A stretch of DNA of 64,000 bases. Origin: Fructilactobacillus lindneri DSM 20690 = JCM 11027. GTDB lineage: Bacteria > Bacillota > Bacilli > Lactobacillales > Lactobacillaceae. The translations under genes and the position numbers were made by a program. The stretch spans positions 248,001 through 312,000 of the forward strand of contig NZ_MIYK01000001.1 of NCBI RefSeq assembly GCF_002907375.1, read 5' to 3'. Numbering within the stretch: the first letter of the stretch is position 1; every line of letters begins with the position of its first letter. Of the stretch, positions 45,444 through 54,918 are shown piece after piece. The notes beneath the pieces were generated by a model, which saw nothing but the letters and a program-made list of their open reading frames with translations, made no database searches and was not told where the DNA came from.

Positions 45444-45516
45444 GTCGCAGTAGCCCAGCTGGATAGAGCAACGGTCTTCTAAACCGTAGGTCGAGCGTTC
45501 GAATCGCTCCTGCGAC
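45444..45516 (+). tRNA. tRNA-Arg (anticodon TCT)
   Basis: Cloverleaf read by eye: acceptor stem GTCGCAG/CTGCGAC, a D-arm with AGCTGGATAGAGC, anticodon stem ACGGT/ACCGT with loop CTTCTAA (anticodon TCT), T-arm with GTTCGAATC, discriminator A. CCA is not encoded and must be added. It reads AGA and probably AGG, AGA being common in this AT-rich genome. Confidence 0.96.
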
Positions 45517-45518
45517 AT

Positions 45519-45562
45519 TAAAAAAGGAAATCTCTTAATTTTTTAAGAAGGTTTCCTTTTTT
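45519..45562 (+). terminator. Terminator of tRNA-Arg
   Basis: AAAAGGAAA pairs with TTTCCTTTT and TCTTAA with TTAAGA in one hairpin ending in a T-run, which itself runs into the next promoter. Confidence 0.88.
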
Positions 45563-45564
45563 AT

Positions 45565-45593
45565 TTGACTTATACAGTTTTATTAGATATACT
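45565..45593 (+). promoter_or_regulatory. Promoter of rplU-prp-rpmA
   Basis: TTGACT (45565-45570) and TATACT (45588-45593) with a 17-nt spacer, starting in the T-run of the preceding terminator. Confidence 0.82.
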
Positions 45594-45596
45594 TTT

Positions 45597-45705
45597 GTTG
45601 TTGTACTTGTGGACTTCCACAGCTACAACCGCGCAGTGTAAGTTTTAAGTTCGTAAAAGACACTTATCTCTGGCGAGTCTAAGCATATATTAAGAGGAGG
45701 TGCAT
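45597..45705 (+). promoter_or_regulatory. L21 leader (ribosomal protein leader of rplU operon)
   Basis: A structured 5' leader of about 110 nt. TTGTTGTACTTGTGG...CCACAGCTACAACC forms a helix with GTGG/CCAC, followed by a CGCGCAGTG segment and a further folded part (AAGACACTTATCTC...). The position and the CTACAACCGCGCAGTG box fit the Firmicute L21 leader, thought to control rplU, prp and rpmA together. Confidence 0.75.
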
Positions 45706-45709
45706 TGAA

Positions 45710-46018
45710 ATGTACGCAATTATTGAAACAGGTGGCAAACAATACAAAGTTGCTGAAGGTGAATCAATTTTCGTTGAAAAATTAGATGGTGACCAAGGCG
45801 ACAAAGTAACATTTGATCAAGTTGTTTTTGTCGGTGGAGACACTCCTAAGGTTGGAACTCCATTAGTTGATGGAGCTTCAGTTGAAGGTTCAGTTGAAAA
45901 ACAAGGTAAAAACAAAAAGATTACTATTTTTAGATACAAAGCTAAAAAAGGTGCTCGTTCTAAAAAAGGACATCGTCAACCATATACTAAGGTAAAAATT
46001 GAAAAGATTAATGCATAA
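45710..46018 (+). CDS. rplU: 50S ribosomal protein L21
   Basis: A 102-residue 23S rRNA-binding protein. It starts [17 protein letters not shown], has the [12 protein letters not shown] middle and the basic [20 protein letters not shown] end. AGGAGGTG precedes the ATG. First gene of the rplU-prp-rpmA operon. Confidence 0.97.
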   Translation: MYAIIETGGKQYKVAEGESIFVEKLDGDQGDKVTFDQVVFVGGDTPKVGTPLVDGASVEGSVEKQGKNKKITIFRYKAKKGARSKKGHRQPYTKVKIEKINA

Positions 46019-46023
46019 TCATC

Positions 46024-46344
46024 ATGATTAAAGTTAAATTTGATTATAAAGATCAAGTTATGACTGGATTTAAATTATCTGGTCATGCCGATGCTGGAGA
46101 TTATGGACATGATATCGTTTGTGCAGCAGTTTCTGCTCTAGCAATTACTACAGTTAATGGATTGTCACAAGTTGCTAACATTAATCCTTTAGTGGATCAA
46201 GATAGCAAAAATGGTGGTTATCTTGCCATCACTCTTCAAGATAATGATTTAACTAATGTTATTGCACAGGCATTATTGAAAAGCTTTAAAAATGGTATTA
46301 GTGATGTTGCTAGTCAATATAATGATTATGTACAAATTAAATAA
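46024..46344 (+). CDS. prp: Ribosomal-processing cysteine protease Prp (YsxB)
   Basis: Cleaves the N-terminal extension of L27 before it enters the ribosome. Catalytic His21 (GHADAGDYG) and Cys33 ([10 protein letters not shown]) are present; 106 residues. It stands between rplU and rpmA, and the L27 gene next door carries the matching cleavage motif. It starts 5 nt after rplU. Confidence 0.94.
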   Translation: MIKVKFDYKDQVMTGFKLSGHADAGDYGHDIVCAAVSALAITTVNGLSQVANINPLVDQDSKNGGYLAITLQDNDLTNVIAQALLKSFKNGISDVASQYNDYVQIK

Positions 46345-46373
46345 ACTTAAATAAGTATGGAGGTGTATTGCAT

Positions 46374-46670
46374 ATGCTTAAAATGGATTTACAATTCTTC
46401 TCTCACCATAAAACAGGTGGTTCATCATCTAACGGTCGTGATTCTGCAGGTCGTCGTTTAGGAACAAAGGCTGCTGATGGTTCTTCAGTTACTGCTGGTT
46501 CAATTATTTACAGACAACGTGGAACTCATATCTATCCTGGAAAAAACGTTAAACGTGGTTCAGATGATACTTTATTCGCATTGGTTGATGGAGTCGTTCG
46601 TTTCGAACGTTTAGGTAGAGACAAACGTCAAGTTTCTGTTTATACAGAAGCTGAAACTGCAAATAAGTAA
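46374..46670 (+). CDS. rpmA: 50S ribosomal protein L27 with Prp-cleaved extension
   Basis: 98 residues at the peptidyl-transferase entrance. The N-terminus [17 protein letters not shown] carries the Firmicute extension; by homology Prp cuts after Phe9 to expose the mature end. The rest ([27 protein letters not shown]) is normal. I use the ATG at 46374, 8 nt after GGAGGTG; the upstream TTG (46368) is too close to that site. Confidence 0.97.
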   Translation: MLKMDLQFFSHHKTGGSSSNGRDSAGRRLGTKAADGSSVTAGSIIYRQRGTHIYPGKNVKRGSDDTLFALVDGVVRFERLGRDKRQVSVYTEAETANK

Positions 46671-46679
46671 ATAAAATTT

Positions 46680-46709
46680 GAGGCTTGCTTAACGTGGGTC
46701 TCTTTTTTT
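46680..46709 (+). terminator. Terminator of rplU-prp-rpmA
   Basis: GAGGCTTGC pairs with GTGGGTCTC using several G-U pairs, then seven T. The stem is weaker than others in this window. Confidence 0.65.
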
Positions 46710-46730
46710 ATTTTTAATTAGTGGTTTTAC

Positions 46731-46760
46731 TTGATTTGAAACTGTTAAGATTGATATGAT
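46731..46760 (+). promoter_or_regulatory. Probable promoter of efp
   Basis: TTGATT (46731-46736) and TATGAT (46755-46760) with an 18-nt spacer. Confidence 0.55.
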
Positions 46761-46787
46761 TACTGTTAATTAATAGGAGGCTTTATT

Positions 46788-47351
46788 ATGGCTATTTCTA
46801 CTGCAAAATTTAAAGCTGGATTAACAATCGAAGTTGATAACGCTATTTGGAAGATCTTGGATTTCCAACACGTTAAACCTGGTAAGGGTGGAGCATTTGT
46901 TAGAACTAAATTAAAGAATTTAAGAACTGGTGCTGTTCAGGAAAAGACTTTCCGTTCTGGTGCAAAAATGGAAAAAGCTGAAATCAATACGATGAAAATG
47001 CAATATTTGTATGATGACGGTAATGGATTGGTATTCATGGATACTGATACCTATGAACAACTTACAATTCCCCGTGAAGCAGCTGAAGAAGCAATGAAAT
47101 ACATGCAACCTAATATGGAAGTTCAAATTATGCAATATAAGGGTGAAACGATTGGAATTGATATTCCCAAAACTGTTACTCTTGAAGTTGCTGAAACTGA
47201 ACCAGGAATTAAAGGTGACACAGCTTCAGGAGGTTCAAAACCAGCTACGATGTCAACTGGTGTGACTTTACAAGTTCCGTTCTTCGTTAACCAAGGAGAT
47301 AAAGTAGTTATTAATACTACCGATGGAACGTATATTTCACGTGAAAAATAG
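46788..47351 (+). CDS. efp: Elongation factor P
   Basis: Relieves ribosome stalling at polyproline. The KOW N-domain has the loop KPGKGGAF, whose Lys (near residue 32) is the place of modification in many bacteria. OB domains II and III follow ([12 protein letters not shown], ending [16 protein letters not shown]). 187 residues, GGAGG ribosome-binding site. I see no lysine-modifying enzyme beside it. Confidence 0.96.
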   Translation: MAISTAKFKAGLTIEVDNAIWKILDFQHVKPGKGGAFVRTKLKNLRTGAVQEKTFRSGAKMEKAEINTMKMQYLYDDGNGLVFMDTDTYEQLTIPREAAEEAMKYMQPNMEVQIMQYKGETIGIDIPKTVTLEVAETEPGIKGDTASGGSKPATMSTGVTLQVPFFVNQGDKVVINTTDGTYISREK

Positions 47352-47388
47352 ATAATATCTTAATTTATTTTGAGTTGGAGGTTATAAG

Positions 47389-47826
47389 ATGGCAGCAGCT
47401 GAACCATTTATTACGTTAGATATTAAAAAAGATGATTTAGGTAAAATAAAAATTTCTCCTCGAGTAATTGAAGTTATTGCTGGAATTGCTACTATTGACG
47501 TTGATGGTGTCAATAGAATGCGTGGAAATTTCTCTTCAAGTGTTAAAGGGTTGTTTGGGAAAAAAGAACGCAGCAAAGGTGTAAAACTTCTTTTTGACGA
47601 AAATAATAAACTCGATGTTTATGTTTATGTGTACCTAGATTATGGTGTTTCTGTGCCTAAAGTAGCCTTACAGATTCAGGATCAAGTTAGACAACAACTA
47701 CTTTTCATGACAGATCTTCATGTTGGATCTGTAAATGTTCACGTAGAAGGTATTGTACCTGAAAAGACTCCTAAAGTAGATACAGATAGTTTATTTGATA
47801 ATGATGGAGAGAACAGTGAGAATTAA
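47389..47826 (+). CDS. yqhY: Asp23/Gls24 family envelope stress protein (YqhY type)
   Basis: A 145-residue DUF322 protein with GKIKISPRVIEVIAGIATIDVDG and the later DYGVSVPKVALQIQDQVR. The YqhY branch is conserved beside accBC or nusB and is essential-like in Bacillus, perhaps tied to fatty-acid synthesis. GGAGG precedes the ATG. The end overlaps nusB by 11 nt. A second member, yloU, is at the right edge of the window. Confidence 0.92.
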   Translation: MAAAEPFITLDIKKDDLGKIKISPRVIEVIAGIATIDVDGVNRMRGNFSSSVKGLFGKKERSKGVKLLFDENNKLDVYVYVYLDYGVSVPKVALQIQDQVRQQLLFMTDLHVGSVNVHVEGIVPEKTPKVDTDSLFDNDGENSEN

Positions 47827-48214
47827 CAGACATCAAATAAGAGAGTTGGCATTTCAAACTCTCTTTGCAATGGATAGTAATGAAAATGTTGATCCTGAAG
47901 CATTTTTTGATTACTTAACCGAAGGTAAAATTGAAGCTGTTCCAGGCTATTATATTGAGCTTGTGAATGGTGTAAGAAATCATGAATCTGAAATCAATCA
48001 AAAAATTCAGGATAACCTAGATAATAAATGGAGTTTGAAACGACTAAATAAATCTGATTTAGTAATATTGCAAATGGCAGTTTATGAGATTGATTTTGTT
48101 GATCAAGTTCCTGCTAAAGTTGCAATTAACGAAGCATTGGAAATGACTAAAAAATACAGTGATAATAAATCAACTAATTTTATTAATGCTGTTTTGGATA
48201 AAATTATGAAATAG
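47816..48214 (+). CDS. nusB: Transcription antitermination protein NusB
   Basis: With NusE binds boxA RNA in rRNA antitermination. 132 residues, all-helical, from RINRHQIRELAFQTLFAMD to EALEMTKKYSDNKSTNFINAVLD. I use the GTG at 47816 (GGAGAG 3 nt upstream, inside yqhY) because it gives the conserved start; a longer frame begins at 47795. Confidence 0.94.
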   Translation: MRINRHQIRELAFQTLFAMDSNENVDPEAFFDYLTEGKIEAVPGYYIELVNGVRNHESEINQKIQDNLDNKWSLKRLNKSDLVILQMAVYEIDFVDQVPAKVAINEALEMTKKYSDNKSTNFINAVLDKIMK

Positions 48215-48237
48215 AACCTAATGAAGGTTCTTTTTTT
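48213..48237 (+). terminator. nusB terminator
   Basis: AGAACCT pairs with AGGTTCT over a 5-nt loop followed by seven T; it begins in the stop codon of nusB. Confidence 0.88.
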
Positions 48238-48311
48238 ATATCATTTTTTAGATCTGCCAATTGGTGGTATGCTAAACTAATATTAATAATAGTGTAATTA
48301 GGAGAGATTAA

Positions 48312-49169
48312 ATGGTCGAAATAATTGACGGTAAAAAAGAGGCGAAACATTTAAATGAGATAACCAAACAACATATTGAAAAATTAGCTAAAAGCGGAAT
48401 TGTTCCTGGAATTGCGGTTATCATTGTAGGTCATGATCAGGCTAGTGAACGTTATGTTCGTATGAAAGATAAGAAGGCTCGATCTTTGGGAATTTATTCA
48501 ATAATGAAACATTTTGAAAACGATATCAGTGAAACAGATTTAATAAAATCAATTAATGAATTAAATCATGATCCAAAAATTAATGGAATTTTAGTTCAGT
48601 TACCGTTACCTAGTCATATTAATGAACAAAATATTATTCAATCAATTGATCCTAAAAAAGATGTAGATGGATTTCATCCATTAAATATTGGAAAATTATT
48701 TTTGAATCTTAACGAACAATTTCCGGTAGCTTGTACTCCAAAAGGAATTATGACTTTACTAGCTGCTTATCAAGTTAATTTAAATGGTGCAAATGTAGTA
48801 GTTATTGGCAGAAGCCCAATTGTTGGTAAACCTCTTTTAGCTTTATTATTAAATGCTAATGCAAGCGTGACGTGTTTACATAGTCATAGTGAAAATATTA
48901 CTTTGCACACTAAAAAAGCAGACTTAGTTATCTCTGCTGTCGGAAACGCTAATACTTTAAACGACAATCATTTCAAACCAGGAGCTTATGTAATCGACGC
49001 AGGACAAAATTTGGATATAAATGGAAAACTCGTTGGAGATGTAAGTTACGATCAGAATTCAAAAAATATTGGCTTTATTACTCCTGTCCCAGGAGGAGTT
49101 GGTCCAATGACGATTGCTACACTGATGCAACAAACAGTTGAAATGTGTGAATGGAGCCATGTAGAATGA
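48312..49169 (+). CDS. folD: Bifunctional methylenetetrahydrofolate dehydrogenase/cyclohydrolase
   Basis: Interconverts methylene-, methenyl- and 10-formyl-THF, feeding formyl groups to Fmt (58853). Catalytic Lys in YVRMKDKKA, the GILVQLPLP and DVDGFHP motifs, Rossmann GRSPIVGKP and TPVPGGVGPMT are all present. 285 residues. A promoter-like TTGGTG/TAATAA pair (48261-48289) lies upstream. The stop overlaps the start of xseA (ATGA). Confidence 0.96.
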   Translation: MVEIIDGKKEAKHLNEITKQHIEKLAKSGIVPGIAVIIVGHDQASERYVRMKDKKARSLGIYSIMKHFENDISETDLIKSINELNHDPKINGILVQLPLPSHINEQNIIQSIDPKKDVDGFHPLNIGKLFLNLNEQFPVACTPKGIMTLLAAYQVNLNGANVVVIGRSPIVGKPLLALLLNANASVTCLHSHSENITLHTKKADLVISAVGNANTLNDNHFKPGAYVIDAGQNLDINGKLVGDVSYDQNSKNIGFITPVPGGVGPMTIATLMQQTVEMCEWSHVE

Positions 49170-50512
49170 AACGAGATTATTTAACTGTAACGGCATTAAA
49201 TCAATATATTAACCAAAAATTTGATAAGGATCCCTATTTAAATCGAGTTTACTTGACAGGAGAATTATCTAATTGGAGAAAACGGCCAGGGCATCAATAT
49301 TTTAGTGTTAAAGATGATAAATCAGTTATTAGTGCAGTAATGTGGAAGGGTCAATTTGGAAAGATTAAATTTGAACCAGAAGAAGGAATGAAAGTTCTTA
49401 TAACTGGGAGAGTTTCTACATTCGCACGAAGTGGACAATATCAAATATATGTTGATTCAATGGAACCAGATGGAGTTGGAAATCTTTATGTTGCTTATGA
49501 ACAATTAAAAAAGAAACTATATGATGAAGGCTTATTTGAGCAAGAACATAAACAAGCTATTCCGAATTATCCAAAACGAATTGCGGTAGTAACTTCTCAA
49601 AGTGGAGCTGTAATTCGTGATATTATTGATGCAGTCAGAAAAAGAGATCCTAAAATTCAAATTGTTCTTTTTCCAGCCGCAGTTCAAGGGGAAAATGCTG
49701 CAAAGGAAATTGTAAATCAAATTAAACATGTTAATGATCTTGGTGGTTTTGACACTATGATTATTGGTCGTGGTGGTGGGTCAATTGAAGATCTTTGGCC
49801 TTTTAACGAGGAAGAAGTAGCAAGGGCAATTTATGATAGTGATGTCCCTATTATTTCATCAGTTGGGCATCAGACTGACAATACGATTGCTGATTTTGTG
49901 GCTGATATTAGAGCATCTACGCCTACTCAAGCAGGGGTAATTGCATCTCCGGTTTTAAATGATGTGATTGAAAAGATACGAAATAATCAAAATGCATTAG
50001 AAAATGCAACTTCTAATATTATTAAAATGAAGCGACAGCAACTTAATCAACAACTTAATAGTTATATATTCAAACATCCAGAACGTTTGTATGAGTCATA
50101 TATGCAACAAAAGGATATCTTAACTGAAAAATTATTTAACGAATTTTCAAAGATTATTAATACTAATAAAAACGAACTTCAATTATTGGTTGGAAAGTTA
50201 AAAGGTATTTCGCCGCATAATCTGGTACAATCAAATTTAAAACAGTTAGATTATTTGTTTGAAACTATGCAACGAGAAACACACAATATTTTGTCGCAAA
50301 AAAATGAATTATTAGTTTCAAAAGTTGCAGCTCTCGACCATTTAAGTCCGTTAAAAATTATGGCTCGTGGTTATAGTTTGGTAAAAAATAAAAATGGTAA
50401 ATTGATTAAATCTGTGTTAGATGTTAAAAATGATGAAGAATTAAATATTGAATTTAAAGATGGAAACATAAACGCTAATGTCACAAATATAAATTCAAAA
50501 GAGGATAAATAA
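49166..50512 (+). CDS. xseA: Exodeoxyribonuclease VII large subunit
   Basis: With XseB degrades single-stranded DNA. 448 residues: OB-fold N-domain (YLTGELSNWRKRPGHQYFSVKD), the catalytic domain with the GRGGGSIEDLWPFN and VGHQTDNTIADFVADIRASTP motifs, and a long coiled C-terminal region. The ATG at 49166 is chosen over a frame extension from 49151; GGAG is 9 nt upstream. Confidence 0.95.
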   Translation: MKRDYLTVTALNQYINQKFDKDPYLNRVYLTGELSNWRKRPGHQYFSVKDDKSVISAVMWKGQFGKIKFEPEEGMKVLITGRVSTFARSGQYQIYVDSMEPDGVGNLYVAYEQLKKKLYDEGLFEQEHKQAIPNYPKRIAVVTSQSGAVIRDIIDAVRKRDPKIQIVLFPAAVQGENAAKEIVNQIKHVNDLGGFDTMIIGRGGGSIEDLWPFNEEEVARAIYDSDVPIISSVGHQTDNTIADFVADIRASTPTQAGVIASPVLNDVIEKIRNNQNALENATSNIIKMKRQQLNQQLNSYIFKHPERLYESYMQQKDILTEKLFNEFSKIINTNKNELQLLVGKLKGISPHNLVQSNLKQLDYLFETMQRETHNILSQKNELLVSKVAALDHLSPLKIMARGYSLVKNKNGKLIKSVLDVKNDEELNIEFKDGNINANVTNINSKEDK

Positions 50513-50513
50513 T

Positions 50514-50798
50514 ATGACAGAAAAAAAAGCAACTTTTGAAGAAAATATGGATAAATTAAATGAAATCGTGCAAGAATTGCAAGGTGGGAATGTTCCACTT
50601 AAAAAAGCTTTGTCTGAATTTCAAAACGGAGTTAAATTAAGTCAAGAAATGCAAAAAACATTACAAAATGCCGATAACACGTTGGCTAAAATGGTAAATT
50701 CTGATGGAGACGAAGTTCCCTTTACGCGTGATAAAGGATATGAAGAATTAAAACAACAGAAATCAGACGGAAATGAAGATGGAGCTGCTCCTTTTTAA
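50514..50798 (+). CDS. xseB: Exodeoxyribonuclease VII small subunit
   Basis: 94 residues, helical, with the XseB core TFEENMDKLNEIVQELQGGNVPLKKALSEFQNGVKLSQ (positions 6-44) and a polar tail. It starts 1 nt after xseA and ends immediately before ispA, a tight operon. Confidence 0.95.
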   Translation: MTEKKATFEENMDKLNEIVQELQGGNVPLKKALSEFQNGVKLSQEMQKTLQNADNTLAKMVNSDGDEVPFTRDKGYEELKQQKSDGNEDGAAPF

Positions 50799-51665
50799 AT
50801 GGAAAATAATAAATTAATATTAAAAAAATTTAAAAATCAATATACCCCTAAAATTGATGAAGTTTTAAAAAATAATATTCAACATCCTACCGCAGCAAAG
50901 ATTTTAGAGCAGTCAATGAATTATTCTTTACTAGCTGGTGGCAAAAGATTACGTCCGTTACTAACATTAGCAACGTTGCAGGCATTTTCCTTTCCCATTG
51001 ATGAATCAATCATTAAATTAAGTTCTGCCGTTGAATTAGTGCATACATATTCTTTAATTCACGATGATCTTCCTGCAATGGATAATAGTGACTATCGAAG
51101 AGGACGACTTTCCAATCACAAAAAATTTGGCACCGACATTGCAATTTTGGCAGGTGATGGATTATTAACGTTAGCCTTTCAATGGATAGCTGAAAGTAAT
51201 ATTAATTCTGAAAAACGGATTAAATTGATTGACTTGTTATCTAAATCTGCTGGCCCAAATGGTATGGTAGCAGGACAAGTAATCGATGTATCATCAGATA
51301 ATTTACAGCTTGATCTAAATCAATTAATGAATTTAGATCAAAAGAAGACTGGCGAATTATTTCATTATTGTATTATGGCAGGTGCTATTATTGCTGATGT
51401 TAATCAAGAAGATCAACAAATTTTATCAAAATTTGCTTGTAATTTTGGATTAGCTTTTCAAATTTATGATGATATATTAGATCATCCTTCGACAGAAATT
51501 GATGAAGACGCTAATAAAAATACTTATGTTAATCTTTTAGGAATGAAAGGTGCACAACAAAAATTACGCATTACCATTGAAGATGGAAAAAATGCTTTAA
51601 ACGAATTAAATGATTGTCAATTTGTTGATTTATTAGCTTCATTTTTTTCATATTTTGAGATATAG
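50799..51665 (+). CDS. ispA: Polyprenyl synthetase (farnesyl diphosphate synthase type)
   Basis: Makes farnesyl diphosphate from isoprenoid C5 units for undecaprenol and other lipids. First Asp-rich motif DDLPAMD, followed by RRG, then the second YDDILD, and the conserved GGKRLRPLL and KTG. 288 residues. It follows xseB with no gap, so its ribosome-binding site lies in the xseB end (GGAAATGAAGATGGAG). Confidence 0.93.
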   Translation: MENNKLILKKFKNQYTPKIDEVLKNNIQHPTAAKILEQSMNYSLLAGGKRLRPLLTLATLQAFSFPIDESIIKLSSAVELVHTYSLIHDDLPAMDNSDYRRGRLSNHKKFGTDIAILAGDGLLTLAFQWIAESNINSEKRIKLIDLLSKSAGPNGMVAGQVIDVSSDNLQLDLNQLMNLDQKKTGELFHYCIMAGAIIADVNQEDQQILSKFACNFGLAFQIYDDILDHPSTEIDEDANKNTYVNLLGMKGAQQKLRITIEDGKNALNELNDCQFVDLLASFFSYFEI

Positions 51666-51677
51666 GATAAGGTTAAA

Positions 51678-52496
51678 ATGGCAAAAGAAAAAGAAAGAAT
51701 TGATGTTTTATTAGTTAAACAAGGGCTTTTTGATAGTCGAGAACAAGCTAAACGTGCTGTAATGGCTGGAGAAATTTTAGGCAAAAATGAACAGCGTTTA
51801 GATAAGCCGGGCGTAAAAATTCCAGTTGATACTGAACTTCACTTAAAAGGAAAGGCAATGCCCTATGTCAGTCGGGGCGGTTTAAAACTTGCTAAAGCAT
51901 TAAAGAGTTTTGCGATTTCTGTTAAAGATAAAACTGTTTTGGATATTGGTTCTTCAACAGGTGGATTTACCGATGTAATGTTACAAAATGGTGCTAAAAT
52001 GAGTTACGCGTTAGATGTTGGGACTAATCAGTTAGTTTGGAAACTTCGAAATGACCCAAGAGTTGAAGTAATGGAAAATACTAATTTTAGATATAGCAAA
52101 TCAGCTGATTTTACATTGGGATTGCCAGAATTTGCATCTATTGATGTATCATTTATTTCTCTTCACTTAATTTTGCCGGCTTTAAAAAACATTTTAAAAA
52201 CAAATGGGGAAGTCGTTGCATTAATTAAACCTCAATTTGAAGCTGGACGAGAAAATGTTGGGAAACATGGAATTGTAAAAGATCGTAATGTCCATCATCA
52301 AGTAATTGAAAAGGTGATTAATTTTGCACTCGAGTCTGGATTTTCTGTATTAAATTTAGATTTTTCGCCAATTAAAGGTGGAGAAGGAAATGTTGAATTT
52401 TTAATTCATTTAAAATCGACAGATAATCCGCAGTTACAAAGTAATGTTTTAGTTGATGCAGTTCAAGAACAAGCATACAAAGCTTTAAATAATTGA
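51678..52496 (+). CDS. tlyA: TlyA-type rRNA 2'-O-methyltransferase (S4 + FtsJ domains)
   Basis: 272 residues: an N-terminal S4 RNA-binding domain (ERIDVLLVKQGLFDSREQAKRAV) and a RrmJ/FtsJ-like methyltransferase (VLDIGSSTGGFTDVMLQNGA, DVSFISL, ALIKPQFEAGR). The family methylates rRNA; some members are also called haemolysins. It lies directly before recN with 18 nt between, and argR, often found between them, is missing. Confidence 0.93.
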   Translation: MAKEKERIDVLLVKQGLFDSREQAKRAVMAGEILGKNEQRLDKPGVKIPVDTELHLKGKAMPYVSRGGLKLAKALKSFAISVKDKTVLDIGSSTGGFTDVMLQNGAKMSYALDVGTNQLVWKLRNDPRVEVMENTNFRYSKSADFTLGLPEFASIDVSFISLHLILPALKNILKTNGEVVALIKPQFEAGRENVGKHGIVKDRNVHHQVIEKVINFALESGFSVLNLDFSPIKGGEGNVEFLIHLKSTDNPQLQSNVLVDAVQEQAYKALNN

Positions 52497-52514
52497 TAGG
52501 TAGAAGGTGATGTT

Positions 52515-54218
52515 TTGTTAAAAGAAATATCAATCAAAAATTTTGCAATTATTGAACGTTTATCAGTTAATTTTGAAACTGGAATGACAGTTTTAACTGG
52601 AGAAACAGGTGCAGGGAAATCAATTATTATTGATGCAGTTGGGTTGTTAGCTGGTGGGCGTGGTTCCCAACATTTTATTCGTACTGGAGCAAATAAATCA
52701 GTGTTACAGGGCTTGTTTCAAGTTCCTAAAGGTGGATTAACCGAACAGAAACTTGATGAGTATGGAATTGACCATAGTGATGATAATGTAATTTTACAAC
52801 GTGAATTATATCGAAACGGTCGTAATATTTGTCGGATTAATGGCATGTTAGTAAATACAAATACTTTAAAACAAGTTGGAGAGACTTTAGTTGATATTTA
52901 TGGACAAAACGAACACCAACTTTTGATGCAAAGTGATCAACATTTGCATTTGTTAGATGAATTTGTTGGTAATCAAATTAAGCCTGTTTTACAAAAATAC
53001 CAGTCTAAATATACAGAATATTTAAAACTAAAAAAACAATTGGAAAATAAGAATCAAAATGAAAAAGAATGGGCTCAAAGATTAGATATGCTTAAATATC
53101 AAGTTGATGAAATTGAAAAAGCAGAGCTGACAAATGGCGAAGAAGAAGAATTGATTTCAGAAAAAGATCGACTTAATAACTTTCAAACTATTAACGAAAG
53201 CCTTAGTAATGGTTTAAATAACATTGAAGGTAATGAAACAGTTAGCCCTCTTGATATGATTGGTGAAGCAATGAGTTCTATCGAAGACATTGAACGTCTT
53301 GATGATGATTTCAAAAAAATTTCTGAGAATATTAAAGGTGCATACTATATGCTTCAAGATGCCACTGGTGAAATATCAAATCAGTTAGATTCTTTAGAAT
53401 TTGATGAGAATCGATTAAATGAAGTTCAATCACGTTTAAATACTATTTTCGAATTAAAACATAAATATGGGGATTCAATCGGTCAAATTTTACAATATTT
53501 TGAAAAAATTTCTCGTGAATTACATGAAATGGAAATTGAAGAAAATACTGGAAATGATTTAGAAAAAAATTTAGCTGATTGTGTTCTTCAATTAAATAAA
53601 TTGGGTAAAAAATTAAAAAGTATTCGTCATGATGGGGCACAAAAATTAAAAGCAGAAATTCACCAGCAGCTGGCTGATTTATATATGGATAAAACAGAAT
53701 TTGAAGTTCGTTTTAGTAGTTTGTCTAAAGATACATTTAATCGGTTTGGAATTGAAAATGTGGAGTTTTATATTCGTACTAATCCTGGAGAATCAATGCA
53801 GCCGCTTTCAAAAATAGCATCTGGAGGAGAACTGTCTCGAATTATGTTAGCGCTGAAAACTATTTTTTCCAAACTCCAAGGAATAACTTCAATTATTTTT
53901 GATGAAGTTGATACTGGGGTTTCTGGTCGAGTAGCACAAGCTATCGCTGATAAAATTCATGGAATAAGCATTCAATCTCAGGCTTTATGTATTACACACT
54001 TACCTCAAGTTGCAGCTATGGCAGACCATCAGTATTATATTTCTAAACACATCGATAAAGAACATCGAACAGAAACTACCATCAAATTAATTAAAGGCGA
54101 AGCTCGTGTAAATGAACTTGCTAGAATGCTAGCTGGTACCACGGTTACAAAATTAACTTTGGAACACGCTCAAGAATTATTAAAGTTGGCTGATAAAGAA
54201 AAAGAAACAAATGTATGA
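52515..54218 (+). CDS. recN: DNA repair protein RecN
   Basis: SMC-like ATPase recruited to double-strand breaks. Walker A GETGAGKS (29-36), a long coiled coil (about 155-370), and the C-terminal signature LSRIMLALKTIF with Walker B IIFDEVDTGVSGRVA. 567 residues. The start is TTG with GAAGGTGA upstream. Confidence 0.95.
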   Translation: MLKEISIKNFAIIERLSVNFETGMTVLTGETGAGKSIIIDAVGLLAGGRGSQHFIRTGANKSVLQGLFQVPKGGLTEQKLDEYGIDHSDDNVILQRELYRNGRNICRINGMLVNTNTLKQVGETLVDIYGQNEHQLLMQSDQHLHLLDEFVGNQIKPVLQKYQSKYTEYLKLKKQLENKNQNEKEWAQRLDMLKYQVDEIEKAELTNGEEEELISEKDRLNNFQTINESLSNGLNNIEGNETVSPLDMIGEAMSSIEDIERLDDDFKKISENIKGAYYMLQDATGEISNQLDSLEFDENRLNEVQSRLNTIFELKHKYGDSIGQILQYFEKISRELHEMEIEENTGNDLEKNLADCVLQLNKLGKKLKSIRHDGAQKLKAEIHQQLADLYMDKTEFEVRFSSLSKDTFNRFGIENVEFYIRTNPGESMQPLSKIASGGELSRIMLALKTIFSKLQGITSIIFDEVDTGVSGRVAQAIADKIHGISIQSQALCITHLPQVAAMADHQYYISKHIDKEHRTETTIKLIKGEARVNELARMLAGTTVTKLTLEHAQELLKLADKEKETNV

Positions 54219-54300
54219 GTCAATGATAATTGCTATTGATTATCGACTATAAAAAAGTCATAATAATTGTAATAATAATAAATAATGAGGAGCGATTTAA

Positions 54301-54918
54301 TTGGCAAAAAGAGGAATGCTAATTGTGCTTTCTGGTCCATCAGGTGTTGGCAAGGGAACGGTTAGAAAAGCATTATTTGAAGATCCAACAGTAGATTTTA
54401 ACTATTCAATTTCAATGACGACGCGTCAGCCTCGTGATGGTGAGAAAAATGGTGTTGATTATTTTTTCGTAACCAAAGAAGAATTTGAAGATCATATTAA
54501 AAATGGAGAAATGTTGGAATATGCCAAATACGTTGACAATTATTACGGAACACCGTTAAAATATGTTAACGATCAGCTTAATGCTGGACATGATGTATTT
54601 TTAGAAATTGAAGTCAATGGGGCCTTACAAGTTCGTGCTAACTGCCCTGATGGAGTTTTTATCTTCTTGACACCGCCTGATATTAAAGAACTACGTAATC
54701 GATTAGTAGGGCGTGGAACCGATAATATTGATATTATTAATAAACGAATTCAAAAGGCATCCAAAGAGATACGGATGATGCAGAATTATGATTATGCCGT
54801 TGTTAATGATACAATTAATAATGCCGTTTCTCAGATTAAAGATATTGTAAAAAGTGAAAGATTAAAGGTTAAAAGAGTTATGCCTGATTATTTAACTAGT
54901 TTAGGAGATGATATTTGA
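54301..54918 (+). CDS. gmk: Guanylate kinase
   Basis: Phosphorylates GMP/dGMP. P-loop [43 protein letters not shown] and the lid RLVGRGTD. 205 residues. TTG start with AGGAGCG upstream. Its stop TGA shares the A with the rpoZ start ATG, so the two are coupled. Confidence 0.95.
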   Translation: MAKRGMLIVLSGPSGVGKGTVRKALFEDPTVDFNYSISMTTRQPRDGEKNGVDYFFVTKEEFEDHIKNGEMLEYAKYVDNYYGTPLKYVNDQLNAGHDVFLEIEVNGALQVRANCPDGVFIFLTPPDIKELRNRLVGRGTDNIDIINKRIQKASKEIRMMQNYDYAVVNDTINNAVSQIKDIVKSERLKVKRVMPDYLTSLGDDI

